Part shown: positions 11,001-23,284 of the stretch, piece after piece
Numbering within the stretch: position 1 is the stretch's first letter
Layout of the letters: every line of letters starts with the position of its first letter
DNA from: Isoetes taiwanensis
Taxonomy: Eukaryota > Streptophyta > Lycopodiopsida > Isoetales > Isoetaceae
NCBI GenBank assembly: GCA_021234155.1
Contig: JAJEKV010000033.1
Coordinates: 14,393,422-14,457,421 of the forward strand
Reading direction: 5' to 3'
Length of the DNA stretch: 64,000 nt
Program-made: the position numbers and the translations under genes
The notes under the pieces: model-generated
Databases searched by the model: none
Told to the model about the DNA's origin: nothing
What the model saw: the letters and a program-made list of their open reading frames with translations, nothing else

Positions 11001-12842
11001 AGCTTGTCCCATATGGAGTGTTGTTACAAGAATACTCTTTTCATTGCGAGGAAACATTATCTGATGTCTGTTCTGCAACGCTTTCATACCATCTTGTACA
11101 AAAAAGCGAATATTGTTTCATCAATGGGTGTGCGCTTTAATAATGCCCCCTTTAAAAGTCGAGTCAACAAGGGCCGGTTTGACATGCAAAAGACTTCGAT
11201 GCGGGCGTTGTGGATTTATGGAGAGGAATATATCTTTGTCGGATGTCTTTGTTATCAATGGCCGAGAAGCCATAATACAAGGTTTAGCCATAATACAAGG
11301 TATGCTATGTATTTAGTATATACAATATTTGGGACGAAAATTTGTTGCCACTTCATCTATCGTATAATAGAATGTCAAATGATAAAATCATTTTTTGAGG
11401 TCCTTGTTTGCAAAAGCAGTATAATTTAGACAATGAAATAGGCCAATCTTTCAAATACATGCGATAAATTCCATCAAATCCAATGTCTCTAGTATTCTCT
11501 TAACGAGCGATAGCAAGATCTACGGCCTATAGAATGTGAAATTACAATATATAAGCTTCTCTTAGTTATCGACAAAAACTACCTTAGGAGTATCTAGAAG
11601 ATTGAGCAGGATGTTGGAAGTACTTTCTATGACATGTTCCCCCACTCCACGAAGAATAAGGTTGTGGCATAAAACTCCTCCCTTCTCTGTTGGGTTCTTA
11701 TTTGCTTGCAGATGCAAAGAAAGTAGAGTGTGTACATTGAGTGTATACATTGACCAAATGTCTGTCTGCTGCTCAGAATATTAGCTGCCATTTCCAAAGC
11801 AAACAAATCCTCATGTGTCATCATCATTCATCCTCTTCATTTGTACTTGATACATAAAAATGGAATAAAAGACAACATTACTTACTATAAAAGTTTGATT
11901 TGATGTAAGAGCATCTAACCGCCTTCAATATGTACTAATGAACATGCAAGATAGACTTCTCAATATCCAACAGTCAAAACTTCAAATATATGAAAATTTT
12001 TAAGGCCAACACTCAAGCATGTGGTTCTAAGACCATATTAATATAAGGTTGTGAAAGTAGTATTGACATGTAAAGCATTAATATCTTATTTGGTTGAGAT
12101 TGCGGCAATTCGGGTGTGTGATATCAGTCTTGGAGCACCAAAATCAAGAACATTCATTCTTTTGATAGGCTTATTAGGAAAGGTGCTTTCCTTGTCTAGC
12201 ACATTGCTCTCCTGTGCAATGGTGAAAATTGGGTCTAGAGATATCTCTAGGCATTCCAATCATGACCACACCAGACATCCTAGAAAATATTGTCAAGCTT
12301 TACTCCCAGAAAGGTTTATTCTTGGAAGAATATGCATGCATCCCCTGTAACAGATAAGTCATGCAATCTGTCCCATGTCTATGGTATCTGTAAGCAACAT
12401 GACTACTTCTTTCAAGCATCTAATCTTCTATGTTTTTTAAGAAGATTAATTGCAAAGGATTATGCTTGATAAGGAGAATAAACAACCTGAAATATGCCAA
12501 CTCAATCTGAGGAAGAGCTTCAAAGGACAATAGAGTTTCAAAGTCTAGCTAGTGCAGATATGTAAGAGATGGAGACCGCTTTTCTCCTAGATGGAGCCTA
12601 ACCTGTAAATAGGAAATCTTAGTGAATGCCCTCTTACTTAAGCAAGTCAGAATTAAATAGTTGCTTCCAACAAAAGCCTTGATCCCTGATACCTGGAATG
12701 CAATCTATGGAAGAAAGGCTTTTAGGGTCCATTCATAAGCATCCAACTCCAGGTGATTTGGCAGCTGTAGGCACAAATTTGACCAAGTTTCACCAAGCTT
12801 CAGCCCGTACGACCAAGATTCAACTTTTATACCATTTTGCAT
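11001..12842. other. No recognisable gene
   Basis: Only short overlapping frames on both strands (for example 11004-11429 and 12051-12350). None shows a motif that I can name. No tandem repeats. Confidence 0.35.
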
Positions 12843-12846
12843 CTCA

Positions 12847-13272
12847 GGGCCTTTTCACACGATGTCTTATAATAAGGCTGTCCTATTTCATATAAGACAT
12901 CATTTGTGACTTTAAAGCAAAAAATAAGACACACAAATATAAGTTGTTTTCACACTACAGGGTGTCTTATGTGAATGAGACACTAACAAATACTAGTGTG
13001 AAAACCATCACAAAATAAGACCACATATTATTTTGAATATGATTGGTCAATAGAATAAAATAGAATATAATAAGTGGTGTCTTATTTTATGGGGGGGGAA
13101 GTCCCCCGATATAAAATAAGACCCCATTGCCTTTACCAAACCTATCCAAACCTACCCGAACCTAAATAACACATGTCTTATATGGCTCCGTGTGAAAACC
13201 AATTCTTCTTAAATGTTGACATGGACCAATAGTATGCCTTAAAATATAAGACACTAGTCGTGTGAAAAGCCC
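12847..13272. mobile_element. MITE with about 16-bp TIRs
   Basis: The left end GGGCCTTTTCACACGA and the reverse complement of the right end GGGCTTTTCACACGA match apart from one base. A candidate 4-bp target duplication CTCA lies at 12843-12846 and 13273-13276. The 426-bp interior has no coding frame and repeats the word GTCTTAT in both orientations, so it folds extensively. The GGGCC-type ends resemble PIF/Harbinger or hAT-like MITEs; the superfamily is uncertain. Confidence 0.7.
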
Positions 13273-13276
13273 CTCA

Positions 13277-14510
13277 TTTTTTCTGTAAAAACCATGCAAA
13301 ATTATGTACAACTATAAACCTGAGCAAAGCAAGACATTGATCAACCCAGAGCCGATTTAAAGAGCTTGATGCGTGATTTGAAGCGATAGAACAATGACAG
13401 GGTCGATCTGAAGAGCTTGAAGGCATTGGTTTAGCTTTCCAAAGATTCGACGACCCCTAAATCTAGACCGTACAATCTTTAAATCAAATTTGGACCATCC
13501 AAATTAGGGCTGGATACAACACCCTATAACATCATAATATATGGTAAGAGACCATGTGAGAAGAGTTCATGGTTTATTAAGTATATTTGTTCTATCTATA
13601 ATAATGTGTGAGAATAGTGGGGTGGGTGGTTGTTGTCTATCATTAATGTTTCTTCAAGTTTCATGATGCAAATGGAAGGAAGGAAGGAAGGAAGAAATGT
13701 AAGTGGGCCAAAAGAGTATACATTAAGATGTTTTTTATGGTTCATGGTTATAGTGAAGGTTGTTTATTGTTTAAAGCAGTATTAAATAACCTAAGGTGAC
13801 TACTGCAAGCAATCCGGTCCTGCTCAGTTACGACCCTTTCTCCCTCTGCACACAATCCGGGTTGCGTAAGCTTTCAAGCAAGCTCTGAAATTCGCCTGCT
13901 TATTTTCGGTCATTCCAACTCATGTATAAGCATTTGGAGCGGATTTACACATGTTGGACTACATCAGGTAACATATTCTAATGCTAAAATCTGAAGCTCC
14001 TTCTGTATTTTCGTCTAAAGGCTGCAAGATAATGTATGTTCAGGGTTTCGTTACATATGGATTTCTTACAGATAATTTTTTTGCTTAGAGTTTATAGAAG
14101 GAGCCCTTGCATTGCTCACAGAAGGAGCCTTTCCGAGCAGACGTTTGAGGTGAGGGTTTTTCCATTTTCGGCGAAAGAGATCTTTATTTTTGCTGCAAAC
14201 AGAAGGAGTCTTTCGGCAAGCTCCTAGGTTAGCTCTGCTTCCAATTGGTTATGTTTGCAAGCTTTGATGTTCTTTGGTCAGTTGGGCTCACAGATACCTC
14301 TTTTATGCGGGTAAAAGCACCTTTGTGATATATCAAAACATGCATTTTGACGACACATTTTTGCACCTTCGTTGTGGTAGAATCGGGTGGTGCATATCGA
14401 AGTGGAAATTGCAAGAGTGCGAATTAATGAGCATCGGTTATTTTGAATTTTATGTCACGTCATTGTCCCTCATTTCGAATTAGGAAATAATCACCTCTTC
14501 TTCTGTTTTT
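13277..14510. other. No recognisable gene; short AAGG repeat
   Basis: A GGAA tetranucleotide run occurs at about 13675-13693. Nothing else is supported. Confidence 0.35.
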
Positions 14511-14663
14511 TTGCCGCTTCTTGCTTTGGCCCGATCCCTAATGGAGTCAGAATTGATTGCCACTGGTTACACGATGAAATCTCTCCTCAAACAAGAGATT
14601 GTGCCCCATGAAGATCTAAAGAAGCTTTGGGGTGACAAAGTTCCACATAAATCTGGCTATAGG
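14511..14663 (+). CDS. Possible exon, unknown protein
   Basis: The plus frame encodes PLLALARSLMESELIATGYT and then MKSLLKQEIVPHEDLKKLWG, ending just before a GT donor-like AGGTATTTTCC. The composition is protein-like and the exon edge is plausible, but the family is not recognised and no partner exon could be assigned. Confidence 0.3.
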
Positions 14664-14852
14664 TATTTTCCCCCAAATGTTTGTTCAAACTAAAAAGTAG
14701 GAAATTGCTTATTAATTCGTACAACAACGAAATCTAAACATTGAAATTGTAGTGTTTTACGAATAAATAACAGCAAGCAAGTTGCTACAAAACCGAGATT
14801 TTCGTGGGGCAAATGTCGGCGTGGCGGCGATTTTATTCGCATAAATAACGTA

Positions 14853-15089
14853 TTATAGTGGAACATAAACTTTAAAACTAATCGAATCATCGTCGGCCGG
14901 TGACCGCAGCGGTCTTTGAGATCTGTCGATCATGAACAAACCATGCTCACGGATTCCATATAAGATGGATTACAACATCAAAGGGATCGGGATAGAAGTG
15001 GGCCGGGATTCATAGCTTAGCGACATCAAGCCGATCCCCGAAGTTCTATTTCTAGCTCGCGGGCACTGAGAGAGGTGCGCATGGTTCAT
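14853..15089 (-). pseudogene. Small gene of the 'YPDPFD' family, region A copy
   Basis: The minus strand starts MNHAHLSQ..., keeps FYPDPFDVVIHLIWN and, after one frameshift, REHGLFMIDR, and ends near TAA at 14853. Two related genes lie in region B (35294-35517 and 35707-35911). One of them shares the start context (ACCYGCMAG-ATG) and the core YYPDPFDVIIHLIWNREH. Length is about 70-80 residues. No named family comes to mind. The shared gene ties region A to the 12.9-kb element. The frame is broken, so it is called a pseudogene. Confidence 0.6.
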
Positions 15090-15179
15090 CTGGCAGGTAA
15101 TAGAATGTGCCATAATAACAAGCAGAAGGCAGAGGCCGAAGCCGATGGTTTGCCAATTTCATGCATACCTATTTATGGA

Positions 15180-15230
15180 CACCTAAATTATTGACGGTAT
15201 GTACATACAAATTATTGCAAGTATAGCAAA
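15180..15230 (-). repeat. AAATTATTG repeat upstream of small gene
   Basis: Two copies of a (T/A)AAATTATTG(A/C)-type word with nearby GTATGTACATAC lie just upstream of the start at 15089. The same motif, in more copies, precedes the related gene in region B (36005-36110), so it is probably a conserved leader or promoter-proximal repeat. Confidence 0.4.
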
Positions 15231-15375
15231 CCATACACATAATATAAAAGAACAATACGTACACAGAACCAATAATGCTGATATAAGAACACAATATATA
15301 TTCGAAAGAGGTTGGTGTAAAGTATATTTCATATTCAAAACTTTTTGGAAAGTGTATTTCCTGTATACATATATA

Positions 15376-17020
15376 TCAAAAAAGTTCCCTTTCTAGAACG
15401 ATCTTCTCTAGGTCCCTGTCAATTTCCCCTGTCCGATTAAGTTGCGGGTATAGTGTTTGTATCTCTTCGACCGTTTTTCCTGTAGCTATTTCGTGCAAGA
15501 TACTGACAAAACGAAGCAGGAAGTCATCTTTGTCAAAATCTTCAGGATGATAGGATGGTGGATTTAGTGACTGTGACTGATTGAAGCAACACTTCAAGGC
15601 GTCATCATCAACTATAATGATGTCTTCCTTCTCCTGAACGCCCAAGTCATCCATCATGTCGCTCAAGCATTTCACAAATATTTTTTTACCTGTAGGATCC
15701 TTCGGGTTATTGAATGACTTACATTTGCTCTGATCCCAAAGCGGATGCCCAATCTCTATGTAACTTCGGGGAACTACTCTCAAAACTTCTGTATATTTCT
15801 ATTCTCCATCGGCGACCAAATTACTGTGAAATAAAGTGAAAGCTTGGTCTAACATCTCCTTTGAGAATCTGGTAGCGGATATACCCATTTCGTACTGTCT
15901 CAAATGGTTTTACGTGCATACCATGATAAAGGGAATTGTGCTTTAGGTAACGTTTTGCAGAGCACTCCATTCAAATCGAACACCAGAATTTTGGAGGAAA
16001 CTGGATTAGGTCTGTAATAATAAAGCACACACTTGTGAGACAAGGAAAAAGAAAATTGAAATCGCGCCTGGCGCGATTTTCAATTCTGTTTGAAGAATTG
16101 AAATCGCGCCTGGCGCGATTTTCATTTCTGTTTGAATAACATACCTTTCTGGTTCCTGTTCAACATCCGCAATGATGAGCTTACTCACCGGTTTGTCTTC
16201 GATGCGCGAAGTGTCGACCCACATCACTTAGTGTTTGAACTATGGTTGATACTTCATTACTCTTTATGCTAACCTGACTCGAGCTTTCCGAATCCACTGT
16301 ATCATCTAGGATTTTGTCTTCTTCGTTTGCGTTACCTACATCCACTTCAGTCGGATTTTCCAATGTGATTGGAATGATAGGCACGCTCTCGGCCGCATAG
16401 TTAAGCTGCTGCTTGTCGATATTCTTCTTTATGTGCTCCATCTGCTTTCTCATTTCTTCCCGCTCTGCAGCCAGATCTGCAGGTAATTCGGACTTAGAGC
16501 TGGAAGCTTTATTTTTTGCACTACCTAGCGGACCCCTAGGTGCCACCTCTAGCACTTTCATTCGTAAAAAAAATATCAAGGAAGTCCTTGGCTTGACCAT
16601 CAGAGACCACACTTTGGCATTTCCTAGCTAGCTTCAGAGATTCCCGCCCGACATAACCTCCAACATGAAATTCCCAACACGTAGAGTCTAAAGGGCAGAA
16701 GGCTTCAATCAGAAAACTCGAAAGGGCCAAAGAAAACCCGTACTTATTCAGCCTCCCCTTATGCGCCGTCAGTAGCTCATACTTGATTGGTGAATTAAGG
16801 GCCGGTCGACCAGATTTTCTTCTTCCTCTTCCTCTTCGTCCTCTTCAAAGTCCACATCCACATCGCAATCCCTTTCCCTTTGTCTTCAGCATTGGATTCG
16901 ACAAAAAAAACATTTTTCAATAGGGGTTCATCTAGCCGATAGCAGCGCCAAGCAATCTTCTCACCTTACGGTTTCCCCTTGAGTCTTTCATATTCTTTAT
17001 CATCCATAATGGCTATCATA
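15376..17020 (-). pseudogene. FCP1/NIF-type HAD phosphatase gene, frameshifted
   Basis: The minus-strand exon from about 16016 down to 15376 contains SSKILVFDLNGVLCKT, the DxDG(T/V)-type HAD motif I of FCP1/SCP-like phosphatases (here DLNG, as in several plant paralogues). It then has PLWDQSKCKSF, KIFVKCLSDMMDDLG, EDIIIVDDDALKC (motif with acidic pair) and SLNPPSYHPEDFDKDDFLL, the usual order of an FCP1-homology domain. Known members dephosphorylate the RNA polymerase II C-terminal domain or related targets. A preceding exon (16145-about 17020) encodes a long N-terminal part with an acidic run (about 16810-16860) and a coiled-coil-like Lys/Glu block (REEMRKQMEHIKKNIDKQQ). At least two frameshifts and one stop break it. 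The intron between them carries palindromes (separate entry). Confidence 0.7.
16017..16144 (-). repeat. Intron with two GC palindromes
   Basis: In minus sense the segment starts GTATGTTATT and ends TTATTATTACAG, so it is a spliceosomal intron of the FCP1-like gene. It contains two copies of a hairpin whose arms are AAATCGCGCC and GGCGCGATTT (16054-16085 and 16096-16126). The adjacent AATTGAA/TTCAATT words extend the pairing. The repeated hairpins occupy about half of the intron. Confidence 0.75.
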
Positions 17021-18160
17021 AGGACTAGCACATGTGAGATCTTACTTTCGGTACTAAACTCACTATCTTTGTTTTCATCTATCATTCTTTGCTTGCCTCA
17101 TCACTTTAATGCATTCGACATCATTTGCGGCAGACTAGTGCATATCGTAGGACATGTCGGGTGGCAAAGCTAATCGCGATAGTATAATGCATCTCGGTCG
17201 TCAAACCCTTTGCATGTGTTGAAGAAGGTCTTTGTAATCATCTTGTGTCCATCTCGTACCCACGGCTATCAAGAACAAATAGAGTGATGTCGGTTGGCCC
17301 TTCACCCACGTCACGGTATGGCACACTTATAACCCGGTGGACACCTTATAGAAAAAGGAGACTCATCTCTTGCGTCTTCTTCACCAAAGCAACTTTTCTT
17401 TTTAGGTCGGGGCCTTAACTTTTCGTGTGAATCCCTTAAAATTGCCACATTCTTAGCCTTTTCTTTGCTTCACAAAATCTTTTGACCAAAATACATTATT
17501 TCTTAATGTCATCATTAGATCGTTGTACTTTTGCATTAAGCCTATCTCGATAACATGAAGTCTCACGAGAGCCTTTGCGGTTCTTATGCCTTGACTTTTT
17601 GGGGACTTTCATATTTTTATCGATTCGCATGCATCTTCAAAAGATGTCAAATGCTTTCTTCGCGAGGCGTTTTCTTGTAGATAACTTCTTTTACGATGCA
17701 ACTATCTAGAGCGAGATTAATTACGCATCATCAATCCTTGTGCCTTTCTCATTTACGTGATACCTATATCAAAAATAGGCGTATCTTGCGGAGGAAACAC
17801 GCCATACGAATCGGCAACTTCTTTTTCGAATAAGCGTCCTAAAATTCGTTCCACTTTTCCCATACACGGTGGGAAGAAAAACAATCTTGCGAGGCATCCT
17901 TTGGCACCGTTTGCTCTTACGTACCCGGCTTGTGCATCCCCTTTTTCTTCTTTGATCTAGTGCCCTTGGTCTTGTCTGTATTATGGTTTGTACGGTGTCC
18001 TTTCTAGTAATTTGAATTCGGCACTCTTAGATTGCCCTTGTGCGGTCGGCATTGGTTTTCCATATTGATCCATTAGTTCTGGCGTGCATAAAGCTGCTCC
18101 ACATACGATTTGCAAAATATGAGCCGTTAGATAAAAAAAAATAGGCAGTCGTGAAAGTAA
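17021..18160. other. Degraded, no assignable gene
   Basis: Short minus-strand frames suggest continuation of decayed region A genes, but I could not build a protein with a family motif. Confidence 0.35.
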
Positions 18161-18164
18161 CAAT

Positions 18165-18410
18165 ATAAAAGCGGCGCCCGGTGGCGTATTAGATTAACCA
18201 CGGATTTACAAAAAGCGGCTGGTGGCGATTTCTTCATGATGAAGAATTGGCGTCGGTGGCGTTTTCTATAAATCCGTCAACTAAATAACAACATAAAAGC
18301 AGCGCCCGGTAGCGTTTAAGCTAATCACATATTTACAAAAAGCGGCGCTGGCCGCGATTTCTTCATGTATGTCATATGAAGAAATCGCGCCCGGTATAAT
18401 TCTAAATCGT
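18165..18410. repeat. Region A palindrome cluster, degenerate
   Basis: At least five GGCG(C/T)-centred near-palindromes occur (AGCGGCGCCCGGTGGCG..., AAATCGCGCC...), separated by 40-60 bases with repeated TTTACAAAAAGCGGC words. They are the same style as the intron hairpins at 16054-16126. Related copies recur at 19610-19635 and 21770-21950. Confidence 0.6.
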
Positions 18411-18432
18411 GATTAAACAGCACTGGCCTTAT

Positions 18433-18960
18433 TTAAACATATGTGTGGGAAAATAAAATACCTTTTGTATAGGAATGTCTTTCCCATGTCATTCGGATGG
18501 CCGATTTGGCTAATTCTGCTGCTTTGTTGTTGAGCCAGCGAGGAACCAGACAATTTACATTTGAATACGGTCTATAGAATAAGCGATTTCGGTTTTTGTG
18601 CTTGGTGATCAAAACCTTCAGCGCCTCCGAATCTTGGCCATCTATTATCATGAAGTGAATATCGAGGGTTGCCAATTAAATCTTCAAGTTTATTCCATAT
18701 CAACACCTTCTTCGTCTTCATATCAAAAGGCACCACATCTGTAGGCATTGGCACACAATCACGGGTTTTCTATCATCTTTGTTGACTATTTCCATTGCGT
18801 CTTTGCTTGTCGGTATCTTCTGGCGACAAACATAGCCGTGGACTGAAAGCACATGTCGACATGGATAGGATCGCGTGAAGTTAAAGGCCAGTGGATACTT
18901 GTCGGCATATTTCTTGAGTTTGCTCATGGCCTCTAAGCTGTCTCGCCTTGTCGTCATCAC
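18433..18960 (-). pseudogene. Unknown gene, three frame pieces
   Basis: Three overlapping minus-strand frames read as one protein with two shifts: SLEAMSKLKKYADKYPLAFN and SYPCRHVLSVHGYVCRQKIP (18718-18960), TKKVLIWNKLEDLIGNPRYS (18572-18754), then DIHFMIIDGQDSEALKVLIT and NCLVPRWLNNKAAELAKSAI (18433-18675). The phrase FMIIDGQ also occurs in an unknown gene of region B (about 30540, FHFMIDGQKVG), a weak hint of relationship. Family unknown. Confidence 0.4.
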
Positions 18961-19165
18961 TAGTCATATCCGTAATGCCTAGAGCGTCGGTGTTTCCACG
19001 GCTCTAGAACTTGCATCTTCCTTCTCTTTTTAAAGCTTGTAGATCTGGACTAGCCGGCTGACCTTGTCTTGATTGCTCTTCTCACGGTGAGAGACCTTCA
19101 CATATTTTTTTTTGGTGTCAATGGATCACCACGACCCGCCAAATTTGAAGAGGTTATCTGCGGCC

Positions 19166-19384
19166 TCATCCGTTCTTAGAGGCGGTCTCTTTAAAGGCGG
19201 CACTCTGTAATTTAACTTCTTCAATACTTTTTATTTTTTGACCCGCTTCAAGTAATACCGAACAGTATGAATCGTCCTGTTCTTCGCATGTGATCAGAAT
19301 ACCTTGTTTCTTCATTTGATCTGTTTCCTTAACTCTAGACATGAAAATCAGATCTGTCTTTCCGCTAGTCTTGAAGATCTCCAC
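19166..19384 (-). pseudogene. Unknown coding remnant
   Basis: A 72-codon minus frame with KTSGKTDLIFMSRVKETDQM and LEAGQKIKSIEEVKLQSAAF is probably an upstream exon of the gene at 18433-18960, given orientation and spacing. No family recognised. Confidence 0.3.
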
Positions 19385-20098
19385 ATACCATTGAGCCCTC
19401 GGTAGATCTTCTTACGGACATGGAGGCTCTACGAGCCTTCATTATTCGATCGTATCGTCAATGGTCTAGCGTGTACCAAATCTGCAGCCCGATACATCTT
19501 CCTCCGTTCTTGGTTTTTTAAATGCGGATGTCCACTGGACCTAGCGGGGCTTTGCTTTTCTTTTCACATTTTTAGAAGATCCTGAAAGTTACAATCATGT
19601 GGTGAGTAATGAAATCGCGCTGTGCGCGTTTTGATAGACGCCTAACTTTCAAAACCATAAATTGTACACAGGGAAAAGTAGCGAGAGACAACAAAAACAA
19701 TCATATCGAGGCGCTCTACATTATAAATGCGGCAGAAGCGTTTTAAGAAGGGGGCCCTCTGAGGGCGCTCTATATTATAAGAGACATACTAGGCTACAAA
19801 AAGACTTGTCAAAAGAGCGGAGAATCTGGAACAAAAGTATAAACAAACAAGTCGCAAGAAACTATAATTAAGCGGTCTACATTATACAAAATGGAGAATA
19901 CAAAACAAAAACCACAGTACGAGGGAGAAGATTATAACAAAAACACACAAAACAAGGTAGTAAAAGCGTTAGAAATGACACGAAACAATATAAAAGGTAG
20001 AAAAAATACCGAGGAGACAGCATACCACGAGAAAATACGGTGAAAAACATCCTAAAAACCTAACACGAGAAATCAATTACAAAACAAAAGCGGATCAA

Positions 20099-20221
20099 TT
20101 ACACGAGGGCTTGTTGGATTTGTGCTTTACGCTTGTTGTGACCTCGGGCTTGGGATTTGTGCCACGAACATCGCCCACCTCTACCGGCGCCTCGGTGGCG
20201 GCCGGATCCTCTAGGCGCCAT
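20099..20221 (-). CDS. Small Arg/Gly-rich basic ORF (40 aa)
   Basis: The minus strand from ATG at 20221 to TAA at 20099 reads MAPRGSGRHRGAGRGGRCSW, then a Lys/Arg/His-rich tail ending QQALV. It has very high Arg and Gly content, like nucleic-acid-binding or histone-tail peptides. It is too short to assign and may be a leftover exon. Confidence 0.35.
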   Translation of the reverse strand: MAPRGSGRHRGAGRGGRCSWHKSQARGHNKRKAQIQQALV

Positions 20222-21268
20222 AGAGCGCAAGTGCGGATAATATGAGGCGGGGTTTTGGTTTAAACTTATATGTATCGTTCATAATCTAGGCCGTCAGATT
20301 TACAACCGTAAATTCAAATTGGCGTCCTTTTAAATTTATACGCCTTAATTAACCTTGCGTCGGCTCATTTACAAATTTAAATTGTGTTTTTCTTTTTAGT
20401 GCAATTTCAAGATAACAATTAATTATTAATTTCAAAGCATATGTGGCAATCTACTACCACCTAATCGGCCACCTACTATCAGGGGCCCAAGATCATTCTT
20501 ACTATCGAGGCCCAAGAACAATCGACTATCAGGCCCAAGATGTCTCTACAAGCGCCTTCAATCCCATTCGATCGAGCGCCTTCAATACCATTCGATGTCT
20601 GCTGAACTATGGTGGGTGTGATTCCATTCGAATGCATTCTCTTGTTCTCTATTTTTTCGTCCTCTATTTTTTCCAATGCATTACGGTTCTTTATCGATTG
20701 TCGGAGAAGAATGCTATCTTTTAACACGACAAACTTGGCGTAGAAGTAGGCTTATGTAAAATCGAAGATCTGAATCAAGTTCTATGTGTCATGGTGTTCC
20801 TCTTGGAAAAGCGGTTTACGTAAGATTTCCATTATAAAGCGCAATTATGAAGATGAGGCTCTTCAAGAAGACATCCGGTGGCGTCTGATTGGTGAAAGCG
20901 TGGACACATTTGTAGCATGGCCAAAAGAAGCGTCCCGAAAAAGGTATGTATATTTGGATATTCAAAAAAAAAATGAATATATCGGAACATCTACATTGAT
21001 GTTGTGAATTTTGAATTCTTTGATGCTCTTTAGCTTGATCATATCAATACACATTAATGAAAATATGTAGTTTCTTGGGGTTGGTCATCTTGTTTGGAGG
21101 GCATCAAAGGATTCAATGTTTTCGACATTGCATATAAAAAAACATAATAAACTAATGACATAAAAAGTATAGTGCAAAATTGCGGTAGCGAGTTTGTATT
21201 CATATTCAAAAAAGTATATGTACATTTCTTCTTACGCAAAAAATGCCCGGTAGCAATTCTTTCTATCT
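20222..21268. other. No assignable gene
   Basis: Short frames only. Some direct repetition occurs near 20540-20590 (repeated AGCGCCTTCAAT-like words). Confidence 0.35.
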
Positions 21269-21770
21269 CTACAATATGTCACATAGGCCCACTTCATCGG
21301 CCCAATACCGCCAAAAGTCCCCACGAACCACTCTCGATATGACAGGATCCTCATCTTCCCTGCGAATGTCGAGTCTCCAAACCAGAGTGTTGTATCGATC
21401 CTTGATACTATAAATCAAATCCTCGTACTTATTTGTTGGCATGAGCCTTACTAAGAGCATGAGGAGCCGCATATGTCGAGAGATGCGATGGAAGTGTTCC
21501 CATATTTTGTCTGAGGCTGTCTAATGGATTCTCCAACTCTCTTTGAACGTTTTGAACAGCACAATCAAGTAATATCTTGTACAGGGTCCAGAGTTGATGG
21601 TCGTCCAGGGGAAGTGTATTTGAACTAGAACCAGCCAGTGTATTTGAACTAGGAGCAGCCAGTGTATATGCATAAGGAAAATCCATGGCACTAGAAGCGA
21701 GAGAAATTAAGTAATTAGCAAATGATATATTACTCTCCCCATAAAAGCGATTCGAACATACATAATTCAA
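21269..21770 (-). pseudogene. Unknown region A gene, one frameshift
   Basis: The minus frame 21770-21429 encodes an Asn/Ser-rich repeat (TLAAPSSNTLAGSSSNTLPL) followed by DDHQLWTLYKILLDCAVQNV. A one-base shift near 21450 continues it as NKYEDLIYSIKDRYNTLVWR and a Trp-rich C terminus (GDFWRYWADEVGLCDIL) with a stop at 21269. It reads as one protein of about 165 residues. No family recognised. A GC-rich palindrome sits directly upstream (21770-21800). Confidence 0.45.
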
Positions 21771-21950
21771 AAGCAGCGCCCGGTAGCGTTTGCTTTTTTT
21801 TTCACGGATCTATTTCACAGCGCTTTGGCGATTTGTATAGAACCGTATGAAATAGAAAAGCCAAACTAAAAAGCGGCGCTGGCGGCGCTTTGATTAACCT
21901 AGTGGAAGGTCGGAACCCAAAAATAGAAATCGCCAAGCGATTTCTCCATT
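21770..21950. repeat. Region A GC palindromes
   Basis: Near-palindromic AGCGCCCGGTAGCG, AGCGGCGCTGGCGGCGCTTT and AATCGCCAAGCGATTTC occur within 180 bases. They mark the right limit of region A. Confidence 0.55.
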
Positions 21951-21959
21951 CTAACATAT

Positions 21960-23170
21960 TATTCTAACGAGAATGCATAATGCGAGAATTCAAAATATGA
22001 AGCCGGTGAATATGAAGGCGGTAGAATATAATAGAATAGAATGAAGGCGGATAGAAGCGGATATATAATAATAATACTCCTTGTTTAGTTCAATATTTAG
22101 TTCATTGTTTTAGTTCATTATTTAGAAGCGGATAGAGGAAGAGCTAGTGAAATAGAATAAGAGCGAATCTGACAAAATCATATAAGCAAGATCATAGAAG
22201 CGGATAGATCATAGAGCGGATAGATCATAGATCATAGAGCAGATAGATCATAGAGCAGATAGATCATAGATCATAGATCATAGAGCAAGATCATAGAGCA
22301 GATAGATCATAGATCATTATTTACTTCATTATTTTAGATCATTAATTAGAATAGATAGAGGAAGAGCTAGTGAAATAGAATAAAAAGCGGATCATATAGG
22401 CAAGATCCTGAGAACAAGATCATAGAGCGGGATCTATATATGAAGGTGCTAGGCGTTTTAGGGCTGATGCATGTAAAAGTCTAAGCGGAAAGCACTCCCC
22501 TTGATTAAACACGAAGCTCATATAGTACTTTAAGTAAAGAACAGGAAATACTAACCTATTTGTGTTCTGTACCCGAGAATTGAGCCTTTGCCTTTGAGCC
22601 GAAACCAAAAAATCGAAAACCAAAGTTAATTTGATTCGAGAAGCCAATAACAGATGATTTGAGCCTTAAGAAGCCGAAAAGAAGCAAACCGAGAAGCCGC
22701 AGAAAGCCGAGAAGCTTTAATACAAAAACAAAAACCGAGAAAACTTTGTTATTCAAAGCCGGAGAGATTGTAGAGAGCCGAAAAGCCAAAAAGCCGGAGA
22801 CATTGCAGAGCCTACAACCTTTGAGCCGAAAACACCTTTGGAGCGAAAACCCTAAAGCGAGATGATTGTAGAAGTTTAAAAGCTCGAAAAACACGGATAA
22901 AAGCAGATAAAAAGCAGATAGAAGCCGAGTTTAAAGTATATAGAAGTCGAGTTTAAAGCAGATAGAAGCCGAGATTGAGCACATGCCGAGTTTAAAGCAG
23001 ATAGAAGCCGAGAAGTCAGTTGAAGCGGATAGAAGCCAGAAGCGATAAAAGCCTAATTTGGAAACCGAGATTGGAAGCGGCGGAAGTCCGGAATTGGAAG
23101 CGAGGCGGAAGCACTGGAATTAGCACGGAATGCGAAAAGTTCGAAAGTGAGAGAAAGCGGTTCGAAAGCG
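21960..23170. repeat. Purine-rich simple-repeat block
   Basis: Imperfect repetition of AGAAGCGGATAGA and AAGCCGAGAAG words, including a near-perfect tandem of about 20 bp (ATAGAGCAGATAGATC) at 22190-22330. Frames through it are low complexity and not genes. Confidence 0.7.
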
Positions 23171-23284
23171 AATGCTAACTTCAAATAATAGCGCCTTCAA
23201 AATTTAAACACAAGCGCAATTATCAACTGCCAAAAATTTATTACAAAGATTTTTTTGTTTTAAGGACCGTGACTTTAAAAAGTT

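Noticed and set aside
22659-22894. Paired frames in the purine-rich block
   Set aside because: Low-complexity Lys/Pro/Ser or Phe/Leu readings of simple repeat.
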